From assembly GCA_003439945.1 (NCBI GenBank), contig QVRM01006564.1, positions 732,501 through 796,500 on the forward strand: a stretch of DNA of 64,000 bases, given 5' to 3'. The first letter of the stretch is position 1, and every line of letters begins with the position of its first letter. A program made the position numbers and the translations under genes. This DNA comes from Dermanyssus gallinae (lineage: Eukaryota; Arthropoda; Arachnida; Mesostigmata; Dermanyssidae). Below the pieces are notes generated by a model. The model was not told the origin of the DNA and made no database searches. It was given only the letters and a program-made list of their open reading frames with translations. Of the stretch, positions 54,383 to 64,000 are shown piece by piece.

Positions 54383-56013
54383 TTCACCAGTGAACGATCG
54401 ACCCATGGCGGTGAGGGCCCCGGCGATAGAGGTCCTAAAGAGATCCCACGTGGACCTGTCCGCGGGTCAATCAAGCAACGCGGACAGCGTTTACTAAATG
54501 CACGTGTGTTTGTTCATAACGCTTGCATTTCCGCTCATGCGGGAGTTACAACCTCGATATGACCGATTAGTTGTCGTAAACTGTCACTGAGCGTGATCCG
54601 CGGAGCGAACTGATTCAAGCGGCTGCTCTATTCAGGCGGCTTAGCTGAGAGTCGCCTCCAGCTGGCGTTAGCTTTAGAGGCAGCTCTCACTCGGACCACA
54701 TTCTTATCGCCGGAAACCTCCTTCACTGCTACTATGCCTAATTCTAGTACTACCACTACTAGGTTTACTATCACTGCTCCATTGATATGCGTAAAAATAG
54801 TAATAACAATAATTCTAGTAAAAATAACGTCTATGATGAGTAAATCATGGACAATAGCTATACGGGGTGTTGATCTCAGAGGCTACGAGGCCCCCAGGTT
54901 CTTGTTCCTCTACCCGACCTCTAGCCGACGTCCGCGGTGGTTAGCGTATTCTGAAGCCCTCCGACGAGGGGTCGAAGAAGCCGACCGCGGCACTCGGCTA
55001 CGTGCTCGAGGTGAGACGAGGCGAGGTGCGGCGAGCTGTGGTGAAGTCTCCATACTTCACAGGAGTTCGAGACTCAACGAAGCTTATGACGCACGATGCC
55101 GGACGGAAACGAAACGACGGCGATTATCACAGAAAATCATCGAGACTGCAGACAGAAGCCACGACGTCGCAACCCTTCCGTTACAGACATTATTTTACAG
55201 TGCCGCCGCCGGTGGGACGCAAAGCTGTCGTCAACGCGGGCACATCTGGCGGCTAACTATGGACGTCGCATTAGTGAGAATTTTTGTGCGCAATGCCGCC
55301 GCCACAAAGATGACAAAAACCAGTATCGAATTGACTACTTGGCAAATAGTGATTACAACTATAACCATCACTACCACTTAAACAACAGAATAACATTATC
55401 AACGACAGCACAATAAGAAGAACATGATCAACGACAACAACAACAACAACAACTAAAACAGTAACTGCTGCTAGGCATTTGCCACGCCAAATTTTCGAGT
55501 AAGATGCAAGCAACTATTTAGTCATCTATGTATTGAGAATATGAGAAAAAAAGATTGAGAGACTGATGAGAATATTACGAATTGTAATCGTGAGCGAGTG
55601 AGATAGAAATTTATAGCAAACTTCTACACAAGATCGTGGCTTAAAAAGTGAGTATGAATTAAGGAAAATTATATTTAGTAAGGCGTATGAATGTACGACT
55701 GGGTGAATGTGTGGTTATGATGATGGTGATGGTGGCGATGATGATGATGATGGTGACGTTGTAGGCGGGACGTGGAGCAACCAATGTGGACATGCGAGAG
55801 AGGGCATCGGTACAGTACTGTCCTGAACGATGACTAATACGCAAACCCGGGCGACCGGCAACACATCTAGGAGAAGCAATTGATTAGGCAAATTGAGAGG
55901 TAGATAGATGAATATATAGAGAGAGAGAGACAAATAGATGAATGCAGTGATGCAGTGTAATGATCCGGAGTGAGTGGAGCATTGGTGGTCGGAACCCAAC
56001 ACGATGAAAGGCC

Positions 56014-56051
56014 GTCTTGTTTATACTTGTGCGGCCAAGTATAAACAAGAC
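56014..56051. repeat. Perfect 16-bp inverted repeat, 6-nt loop
   Basis: GTCTTGTTTATACTTG (56014-56029) pairs with CAAGTATAAACAAGAC (56036-56051), loop TGCGGC. Allowing one bulged T the stem extends by another 4-5 GC pairs (GGCCG/CGGCC). Confidence 0.95.
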
Positions 56052-56494
56052 TCGGCCGTCGGTGGCGGCCTGAAAATGTTCAGGGCTTAATATCGACGTA
56101 ACGTTAATACGCCACCGACACGCTCGCTGAACGATGCACCCGCTTGGATGGTCTCTCAACAGCAACGGCAACAATAACAATGACAACTTCAACGGCTGCA
56201 GCTGGGCAACGGGCCCAATTGGGTGGACGCGCCCGAATACATTGTCAAGTGAGAAAAGTAAATAACCCTCTAGCTAAGTTTTCTAGTTCGATTCAGCCAC
56301 AATAACTGCCAGCCAGTTCGTGGCGAACCACAGTGACTCTGTGCGAAGCGTGGGTGGCGTGAAGGCGTGGGTGGTAGTTGTGGCAGCGGCAGCAGCAGTT
56401 GCAAGGGGGAGATTTCAACCCGTTAGATGGACACGTGGAGCCTCAATAACCGCGCGAGTCGCGTTTAAACAGTATCTGCCAATGACCCGATGTC

Positions 56495-56527
<33 letters not shown>

Positions 56528-56538
56528 TATATATAAAT

Positions 56539-56611
<73 letters not shown>

Positions 56612-56620
56612 ATTATATAT
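56495..56620. repeat. (TA)n compound array, about 126 bp
   Basis: Longest TA block of the window, with AATA and AAATA interruptions, ending in TTTATAATTATATAT. Confidence 0.95.
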
Positions 56621-58035
56621 ATTTTTTTTATGTACATACGATGTTACCTATCAGGCTACGCAGATGCATGGCGAGTACCAACATCGTGAGGATGTCCTGT
56701 CCACGGCTGTATAAATGGCATCATATTCACGACACGTAACGATGATATCGACAACACAATTGATATTGGTATACCATTAGGCTATTTTTCCTCCTTCAGT
56801 GTTTGCAAAACTGCACACAAGACAAGGAATGTGGTGGACGACGATTACGACGACAACCACCAAGAAAAACTATAGAACAAAAGTCAAAAGACAACGTACT
56901 TGGACGACTTGGGTTCGTCTACTACTGGTGCAGCAGCTTCGTCTAGGTTTAGTTGACTCTTCATATTTGGCAGCATGCCGTGCCCAATCATGGTTTATCT
57001 ATTGTTGCTGTTATTGATGTTGTTTGTCTGGTTTGTTTTGAGTTGTCGTCATCGTCGTGGTCAGGTTTTGTCGTTTGCCACTGTAGGACCCTACTCGCAA
57101 CACATCCTTCGCTGACGCTTCAGTACAGAGGAAAGAGAGAGCAAAAGAGAGACAGAGAATAAACAGAAGGGAATAGAGAGAAGGGGCGGAAAAAGAAAGA
57201 GGGTGTCCTTGTAATACAGTTTCAGTTTCAACCTCCTTACTCGTAGACTGGCTGTTCGTATATTGTCCTGGGATGATGCGTACCACTCGCTGCGCTGTCT
57301 GCGAGCCACAACACTTACTGGAGACCATATTGCCATCAAATCGTGGTTCTTGTCTCTCATCGTCGTCCTTGTAACGTTATCAAGGTTGTTGGCGGTCAAC
57401 GCTAACATGACGATCGTCACCGCGGAGTGTCGCTTCGAGACAAGGATGCTACGATTACCGACTGCTGCTGTTGCTGCTGCTGGAGCAGGAACTCCTGACT
57501 CCTGCCGAGGCCGAACGAAGCCCACGGAGCATCTTTATCCGAAGACGAAGCGTCGGCCAAAAATGGCACTAAGACGCAATATGTTAATAATAATAATATT
57601 GGCATTGATAAACCCAAAAATAACAAGCAATATTGACAAGAGGAACACATCGTAGTAGCATAATGGTCCCAAGAGGTGTTATCTAGGTAGCTAGGAAAAC
57701 CGCTAAGTATGATTGAGGATCAGTGCTCGGATCGGAGATGAAGGAAGACTGGTAAGAGCACGACGAGAACAAGAAATCGACGAGAATTGAAAAAGACGAC
57801 GTAGTCGACGAGGTAGTGTCCGATCCGGACCACACAATCCGGCGGCTCTTCTATGTTCCTATATGTCCCAAAATACAGCGTACCGAAAGCAGATCGTGGG
57901 GCAATGATGAATCGAACGGCTTCGATGGTCACACCATGTCAACACACAGCAGCAGGTGGCCTGAATTAACGCATGGCTTTGTCTGCCTGTGGACGCGCGT
58001 ACTCGAGTGAGAGATTGTGTATGTGTATGTATGCA

Positions 58036-58073
58036 CTTATTATTATTAATATTATTATTATTATTATTATTAT
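58036..58073. repeat. (ATT)n array
   Basis: About 12 ATT triplets. Confidence 0.9.
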
Positions 58074-60943
58074 TTGTACGCTCATTCTCTGTCAGTGTGT
58101 AGGACAATTAAGTAGTTGAGTAATTTAATGGGTACGAAGTAATGATGACTAAGTCAACCACCTAGGGTAAAATCTACGCGCTAGTCAGGGCTGCACGTTT
58201 AGCCTTTTCCACATTTTCCGGTTAGCCAGCTGACGCCATGTCATGCCAAAGCGTTTCGTGCTTTCGTTCAAGTCTATGTTCGACTCTAATTGATCAGTGA
58301 TTATAGTGTGCGACAATTGTATACTCGCGTCTATAATTATGACCAATTCTGTTGTATGTACGTAGACCGCAGCTGTCCACGCGGCTGCTGCGAGATGAGT
58401 TACGAAGGGCAATGAATGAATTAATTAATTAAATAGAAAATTTGATTAAATCAACATCGTAGGAGCTGACCCAGGCAGCCCCTGTGGTTTGTGCGTACGG
58501 TGCTCGACTCACGCTGACCTTTTGGAATTTATTTATTTCCGTAACAAAATGTTAGTACTATTTATTTTCTGTATCATCAGTGGCTGTTTGACAGTGGACT
58601 TCAAAGTGCACGCACTCTCGCTATATATACGGTGGTATATAGCCACGGGTATACTTCATCACAAAAGTGTGCAAAACATGGTTTTCCATTCTGTCGTTCA
58701 GGACGAAAAATGCATATTTTTTTTAAAAATAAAATTGTATTTTATTTTTAAAATTGCTTAGGTACGCACAACTTCTAAATTGTTATTGTGTGAGAGGAAG
58801 CATAAGGAAAAACTGGCGGAAAGCCAATATTGCGAGCTGATTTCGTCTCTGTGATCTCGTCGAAAGCTACAATCGGAAATGCGTTCAGTGGCGATGACTG
58901 TCTTTATGTTGACATTCGATTATTGTTTTGAAGAGGAGAGGCCCTTTCTGACAAGCAAGATGACGGCTAAATTACGGCATACACATGGAGCGACCGGCGG
59001 TAAAAGGTGACAGAGTAGCACTTTAGACAATACGACAGCACAGTGTTTGGTCTTGTGACCCGGGCAAGGGCAACCAATACTCATTTTCCAAGGAGTCTAC
59101 CCTGAGGTACGCTACAAATCGTTCGAAACTAATGGTCGAACTCTGATATACGTTTATTGCGGGCAATTGTGAACTGCGAAACGGTTTATTGATTGGTGAT
59201 TGGCACGTTGAAAGCCAGAAGGTCTCTTGTCTCGTGTGTAGGTCATCAGCAACAACAGCAGTATGATGTCACGATAGAGAGACACAGCATCTATTCCGAC
59301 CATAGCTAAAAAAAACAGGCGTATGTCTAATTTGGCACTTAGTTAAGCTGAAGCTTGCATTTTGGGGTTTGATTTGTACTGCACACGCGTTTATCTGCGT
59401 ATTTCGATCGAAAAATCCCATCTGCCAGACAGATCTCTGCCTTATTATGTTCAGTTTTACAAGATATCTACAAATGGCCGTTTGTCGGTGTGTAGTGACG
59501 TTTGCATTAAGTTTGCCTTGCCCGGCACGATTATACTCCGGAGTGGTTAAATTGATCTGGCGTGCGCGATGCGCAATTGGCGATGTGAACGGTATCGCCA
59601 GATTAAGGAACGTGTTCGATGACGCTTATGCAAACGTGAAATTGTGATGAAAAGCTGCGAGAGGCAAACCACGCACGGAACCTTAACCAGCAAATAACCA
59701 ACGTCGTCTTCAAGTGAGGCCATTTTACACACTAAAAGCAGGTGTACCGATTTTAGGTAGGATATTGATTGAATGGTATTACTGTCATTATTTATGGACT
59801 TGTTAGCTTTGCTGTTTTTGTTTTGTTCTTGTCGGACAATGTGCGAACACGGCCCGAACAGAATCGATAGCTGGGCATTAGACGTAATAATTCGTATAGT
59901 GTTGTCCTAGTATATTCATACGGATATTAAGCAATCGAAAAGCATAATGAATAATTATTGAAGTGTGAGGTCGTCGATGTTCATTTCTTCGTAGTGGGCG
60001 GACGTTTTACCAGCGACACCACGAGAAAACAAGCGAACGAACGCGATAAATAACCATTTAGTCGTTCAGCCGACGCAATGAGCAATAAACGACTGTTTCG
60101 AACTAAGCGGAACACACCGAACGAACGGAGCAAACCAAAGAAATGGCATAATCAGCTGTTGGTCGGTGCATTTAATTTATCTGTTTTGCCATTATCGCCA
60201 TTATGTCGTGATTGTATGAGATCATCATCACTAGATCGCCGAATCATTAGGATAATTGACATTGTCATTGAGTTTATAAATGCAGTCATTTCATCGCATG
60301 CAGGTAGAGGATTATCGCTCACATTTATATTGTTTCCGAGTTTTGAGCATCTCGTTGAGTGTGTGTGTGTGTGCCGCTCATGAGGGCACAGAGGAGAGCG
60401 TCTGTCTCTCTCTTTTTTCATAGTGGTTGTTCCATTACCCTTTGTGCGTTTGACCAAGTAAGCAATTAGTCAATTCACCGATCGATAAATCGAGAACCAA
60501 ATGATATGCGTGCGTCTGGATGTATGAAATCTCTTGCAGAAAGATGAACCAAGATGTCTGCTTCGCCGTTCCGCCCCAAGGCCAAGTGTGCTCTGAGGCA
60601 CGTCCGGCAAAAACGTGCGTCAAATCATGTGTTTGTGCGTCAAGTTCGTGTGTACAGCACGTGTAGTGTGTGTTCATTCATGTAGTACTAATAGCAAGTA
60701 GTTAGCAAAGAGAAGATGTAAGAAGCAGGGGGCTTACCTGAAAAACTATACGAATATAAGATAGAACAATAATAGCTATAATAAAAAGAACGTATACGAG
60801 GCGCGCGAAAGATAGAGAGGGAGGAAAGAGTGTATGATAGAGAGAATAGGCGAGAAGAGAGATGGAAGAGAGAGAGAATGCTCGAGGGAAACGGAGAGAC
60901 TAAAAAATATCGCGACAAACAGAGACAACAAAAGCGGATAAAA

Positions 60944-61270
60944 CTAAAACCGAAAAACGAGATCGAAATTCCGGCGCTGAGGTCGAGCGAGAGGCTGAGC
61001 TCCAGCCAATCGAGTATGTGTCGAGTGTATGTCGTATGCATGGATGGCTGGAGATCGCAACCCCCCGCCTCGCCCCAAGACCTCGAAGATCAGTGACTTC
61101 GGCAGTAATGGGAGGAGGAGGACCTTGGCGGTGGTTGCGACGACAACGAGCATACCAACGATGCGTATGTACGATATACGTCTGCCCGTACTATCATCTG
61201 GCGTGGCGTCGCCCCCGTCACCCCAGCCACCCCCGTTCGCCTTGACTTCGTTGTCGCTGTGGTTGGTCAT
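60944..61270 (-). CDS. Hypothetical ORF with one possible membrane segment (weak)
   Basis: Minus-strand ATG at 61270 in the context CCACG-ATG-A opens 108 codons. It starts MTNHSDNEVKANGGGWGDGG and has one hydrophobic run (IVGMLVVVATTAKVLLLPLL). The plus strand is also open here (61029-61613), so openness alone means little. No family recognised. Confidence 0.15.
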   Translation of the reverse strand: MTNHSDNEVKANGGGWGDGGDATPDDSTGRRISYIRIVGMLVVVATTAKVLLLPLLPKSLIFEVLGRGGGLRSPAIHAYDIHSTHTRLAGAQPLARPQRRNFDLVFRF

Positions 61271-61918
61271 CGTGGTGGCGATTCGGTTCGAGACGCGAGT
61301 GTGTGGTGTGTGTTTCCTAATTGTGTGCGAATTGTGTACGTTTTTTACACGTTGCGTTTTTCTACTCAGAGGCGAAACTACTTGTCCGGGGGTCCGTGAA
61401 GTGAAGCTGGAGGCGGCGGCGGCGGCGGCGTGGGTGGTGGGGTCTCGTGCGCAAACACACAACCTTTTTCTTCTTCTAGCGACGAAGAAGACGCCGACGC
61501 CGCTGCAGCAACAGCTAGATAAACTGCCCAGAATAATAAGAATAACAACAGTACATAATTTAAATAATAATAATATTATTATTATTCGAATGGGGTGTGG
61601 CCTGATTAGGTAGGGGAAGATAATAACACGAATATACAAATATTAAGGAGATACAGACCTAGTCGTCTAGAAGAAGCAAGAGAGACAGGGAGAGAGAGAG
61701 ATGAAGATAGAGAGCATGAACAAGGTTTATACATTGATACAGGAAGCAAACGAAATAAAACAAACTCAAATGACTACGAGTCACGCAGAACGGCGTTGTT
61801 TTTGTCTAGCAGAAGTTGCTGGAGGATATGTAGGTAGATTGACAGATAGATGTATGTTCATATATAACGTGAGTTATTTATGCACAGGATGTGACTAACA
61901 TGTATCCTTTGATGAACG

Positions 61919-61921
<3 letters not shown>

Positions 61922-61952
<31 letters not shown>
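61922..61952. repeat. (TA)n array
   Basis: About 15 TA units. Confidence 0.95.
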
Positions 61953-61955
<3 letters not shown>

Positions 61956-62338
61956 GCCACAGGCAAGTAGATGAATAATTTAAAAAACCAAAGTTGCGAA
62001 AAAGAGAAGTAGGCACTAAGACGAGTGCACAAAGTGTTCTTCTCGGTTGAGCTCTTTCTCAAGTGTAAGGCGAACAGTTTTCAGTTTTTTCTATTTACCT
62101 TTACTTGTGCGAAATCTTTTCTTAACTGCCAGCCACTAGCTATTTTTTAAATGGATATTACTGCAGCTAAACAAAATCACCGGTGGTGCCACGCTCTAGC
62201 AGACCAGCTGATACATTACATACACTCGTACAGTCTCAACCCTCTATCGTAGTTGTGGTCTTAGTCTAGTCTCTCGTAAAATTATACGGTAAGTATGCTC
62301 TTCGTTGAAAAGCCTAGGTAACATGCGTATATATATAG

Positions 62339-62656
62339 GTTTTAGATGCCGAGGTTTGCGGCCCGAACAGGGACCTCGCAAAGGCGCGGCAGGACAAGAT
62401 CACCAAATATGACGTCGAGTTCCTAAGAGCGGCGCTCCCCGACCCGCAAAAACCTCGCAGATTCGGATCCATCACTATCTCTATGAGTGGTGTATGGGAC
62501 TCTGGATCTGCGAGTACGCTCTTGGGGCTCGGCGTCACGAAGAAGAATCTTATGGATCTTACCGTTTTAACGTTGCAAGGAACCTTGAGGATATACCACC
62601 TTTTTACCACCATTTTTATTAAGGCGAGCACTGCCGAGTGTGCAAACGTATTGTAA
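62339..62656 (+). pseudogene. Second LINE C-terminal fragment
   Basis: 106 codons including the stop (TAA 62654-62656), beginning right after a short TA run with an in-frame TAG. Matches a LINE C-terminus: VLDAEVCGPNRDLAKARQDK, ITKYDVEFLRAALPD, FGSITISMSGVWDSGS, then LGLGVTKKNLMDLTVLTLQG and TLRIYHLF. The DAEV near the start would be the last acidic strand of a PD-(D/E)XK-type endonuclease; everything N-terminal is lost to 5' truncation. The last 12 codons run into the 65-bp tail unit (copy C). It differs from the LINE at 16624. Confidence 0.8.
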
Positions 62657-62680
62657 ATGATTATTAAATCATCACAATAT

Positions 62681-62681
<1 letters not shown>
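62622..62681 (+). mobile_element. 65-bp LINE-tail unit, copy C (attached to LINE ORF)
   Basis: Same unit as 20143-20207 but continuous with LINE coding sequence on its 5' side, showing that the unit is the LINE's 3' end and includes its stop codon. It lacks the terminal TTTTC and goes straight into (TA)n. The ATTGT..ATGATT/AATCAT..ACAAT hairpin is complete here. Confidence 0.85.

Positions 62682-62712
<31 letters not shown>
62679..62712. repeat. (TA)n array between units C and D
   Basis: About 16 TA units with one G. Confidence 0.95.
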
Positions 62713-62713
62713 C

Positions 62714-62776
62714 AGGCGAGCACTGCCGAGTGTGCAAACGTACTGTAAATTATTAATAAATCGTCACAATATTTTC

Positions 62777-62777
<1 letters not shown>
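62714..62777 (+). mobile_element. 65-bp LINE-tail unit, copy D
   Basis: Head-to-tail with copy C, separated only by (TA)n, and followed by (TA)n. Starts CAGGCGAGCACTGCC, the same cut point as copies A and B within a base or two. Confidence 0.85.

Positions 62778-62813
<36 letters not shown>
62777..62813. repeat. (TA)n array after unit D
   Basis: About 18 TA units with one G. Confidence 0.95.
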
Positions 62814-62816
<3 letters not shown>

Positions 62817-62822
62817 CATAAG

Positions 62823-63003
62823 AAACAATTAATACAGACAGACTGGTCAGACTATTTTTTATTTGTTTCCTTTTGCCTCTTCCTTCTTTATCTCTCTCTC
62901 TCTCTGTCTATATATATATATATATATATATTAAACAATTAATGCAGGCAGGTTGTTCAGACTATTTTTTATTTATTTGTTTTCTTTCGCCTCTTCCTTC
63001 TAT
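62823..63003. repeat. Tandem duplication, two units of about 75-110 bp
   Basis: AAACAATTAAT(A/G)CAG(A/G)CAG...TTCAGACTATTTTTTATTTG...GCCTCTTCCTTC occurs at 62823-62890 and again at 62933-63000, separated by CT and TA microsatellites. Confidence 0.85.
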
Positions 63004-63068
63004 AATTCTATACGTTTTCGTTTACTCCTATATCACTTTCTCTATCTCTGTCTTTCTCTCTCGTTTTG

Positions 63069-63089
63069 TATATATATATATATATATAC
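63069..63089. repeat. (TA)n array
   Basis: About 10 TA units after a CT-rich stretch. Confidence 0.95.
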
Positions 63090-63238
63090 TTTTGCTGCTA
63101 TGATTCTGTTAATTAGCTATAATTATTGGGATGATTAAGTCACACCAGGCATGGCATCATACGATAGCCGCATCGGTGAGTAGCACAACCTCTACTGCGA
63201 AAGACACATACAGGGCACATATCACATATAAGACGTGC

Positions 63239-63241
<3 letters not shown>

Positions 63242-63277
<36 letters not shown>
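63242..63277. repeat. (TA)n array
   Basis: About 18 TA units. Confidence 0.95.
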
Positions 63278-63279
<2 letters not shown>

Positions 63280-64000
63280 CGTGTTTCTATACGCAAACAA
63301 TGACTTTAAAACACAACACGGATGCGTGACGTAGTGAATAAATTGATCGAGTAAGAGACAGAACAACAAGTCTCTGGCGGTGGGGGCGATCTATCGTGAT
63401 GATGACGCGATTGTGGTGGCCAGGGTGTGCTTGCTCATACTGCTGGTGGTTAGCGCGGGTGCGCTGTAAGTTCAGCGCCATACGATAATTTCACTAGACT
63501 CTAGAGTACTTCTCGCGCCGCGGCGCTACCTCGGCTGAGAAAAGTCGCTGTCATCGCCGTGAGGCCGACCAAAGAGGGGTCAAAATCAAGTAAAAAAATC
63601 CGCGAGCATCGTCTACCTGGCAATATCTGTCGAGTGTACGCATGTTTGTACCTATTAGATGTTGTTCTCATTATAAATTAATTATCACCATAAGCATATG
63701 TGTCATCGTATCACTCCGATTGCTGTCATCCATCGGATGGGCACACAGACGGGCCGACAGACCTGCGATATTGCAATTAGTAAATCCTGATACACGGCGA
63801 GTTATTACGCTAAGCATCAAAACAACAACAACAGCAACAGCAACAACAACAACAACGGTAACAACAGCAGCGGCAACAAGGAATCTCACTCTATCGTTTG
63901 TTAATTATTGTACTGTGCACATACTGGCGTGTTACACATCTGTTACGCGCTATGCAGATTATCTGACATGCAGCAAGCATCTAGGTGAGTGTTCAGCCTG
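63278..64000. other. No recognisable gene
   Basis: Only a CAA/CAG array at about 63818-63878 stands out. Confidence 0.5.

Larger units (their letters stand above)
53165..60940. other. No recognisable gene downstream of SINHCAF
   Basis: Holds TA arrays (54215-54250, 56495-56620), ATT triplets (58036-58073), GAT triplets near 55720-55755 and a hairpin at 56014-56051. Overlapping frames near 54734-55416 and 57091-57655 are open on more than one frame or strand and match nothing. No canonical polyadenylation signal was obvious just after the SINHCAF stop. Confidence 0.45.

Noticed and set aside
54734..55416. Overlapping plus-strand ORFs of 84-215 codons
   Set aside because: Three frames are open over the same DNA; composition and lack of motifs do not favour any one.
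57091..57655. Overlapping ORFs on both strands near 57.3 kb
   Set aside because: Both strands are open, no domain is recognised, and the hydrophobic run alone is not evidence.
61480..61522. Possible terminal exon with an acidic end (DEEDADAAATAR) after a good polypyrimidine tract
   Set aside because: The acceptor is strong but no matching upstream exon with a fitting donor and phase was found; the 60.8-61.0 kb candidate is purine-rich low complexity.

Overview
The window looks like nuclear DNA of an invertebrate animal, most likely an arthropod and possibly a chelicerate (mite or tick). I base this on one spliced host gene with GT-AG introns of 0.6 to 15.6 kb, several non-LTR retrotransposon remnants, tRNA-derived SINEs, TIR elements, and very dense (TA)n and (CAA)n/(TTG)n microsatellites. 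The arthropod placement is inference. I see no bacterial, plasmid, phage or CRISPR features.

The only host gene I can name is a plus-strand SINHCAF/FAM60A homologue, a subunit of the SIN3-histone deacetylase co-repressor. It occupies 29820-52650 in six coding exons: 29820-29878, 31672-31840, 33627-33876, 34515-35031, 50603-50732 and 52303-52650. All splice phases agree and the joined frame is open for 490 codons. The Cys-rich N-terminus (exons 1-3) and the FxDxTxW...ICCG block (end of exon 4 plus exon 5) match the family. A Gln/His-rich tract of about 80 residues in exon 4 and a Ser/Thr-rich C-terminal exon make it more than twice the length of the human protein (about 221 aa).

Layout: 1-29.7 kb is mostly non-coding, with large CAA/TTG arrays, GC-rich islands near 1.05-1.55 and 26.28-26.56 kb, a SINE at 3.3 kb, a decayed LINE reverse transcriptase at 12.9 kb, a 5'-truncated LINE end with a direct repeat at 16.6-17.2 kb, and two 65-bp LINE-tail copies in (TA)n at 20.1 and 21.4 kb. 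From 29.8 to 52.7 kb lies the gene. Its introns hold a SINE with a 15-bp target-site duplication (intron 2), a TIR element (intron 3), an R1/I-like LINE relic on the minus strand (intron 4), several large palindromes (intron 4), and a 1155-bp foldback element with arms of about 490 bp (intron 5). From 52.7 to 64 kb is non-coding apart from weak ORFs. Near 62.3-62.8 kb is another LINE C-terminus whose 3' tail carries the 65-bp unit seen at 20-21 kb.

The most interesting signal is that mobile elements sit in (TA)n arrays: a 65-bp hairpin-forming tail, four copies, always bordered by (TA)n and three times cut at nearly the same base; a second LINE ending in TATG/TA repeats; and a foldback element inserted at TA within (TA)n. 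Most long open frames elsewhere are translations of triplet or TA repeats and are not annotated as genes.
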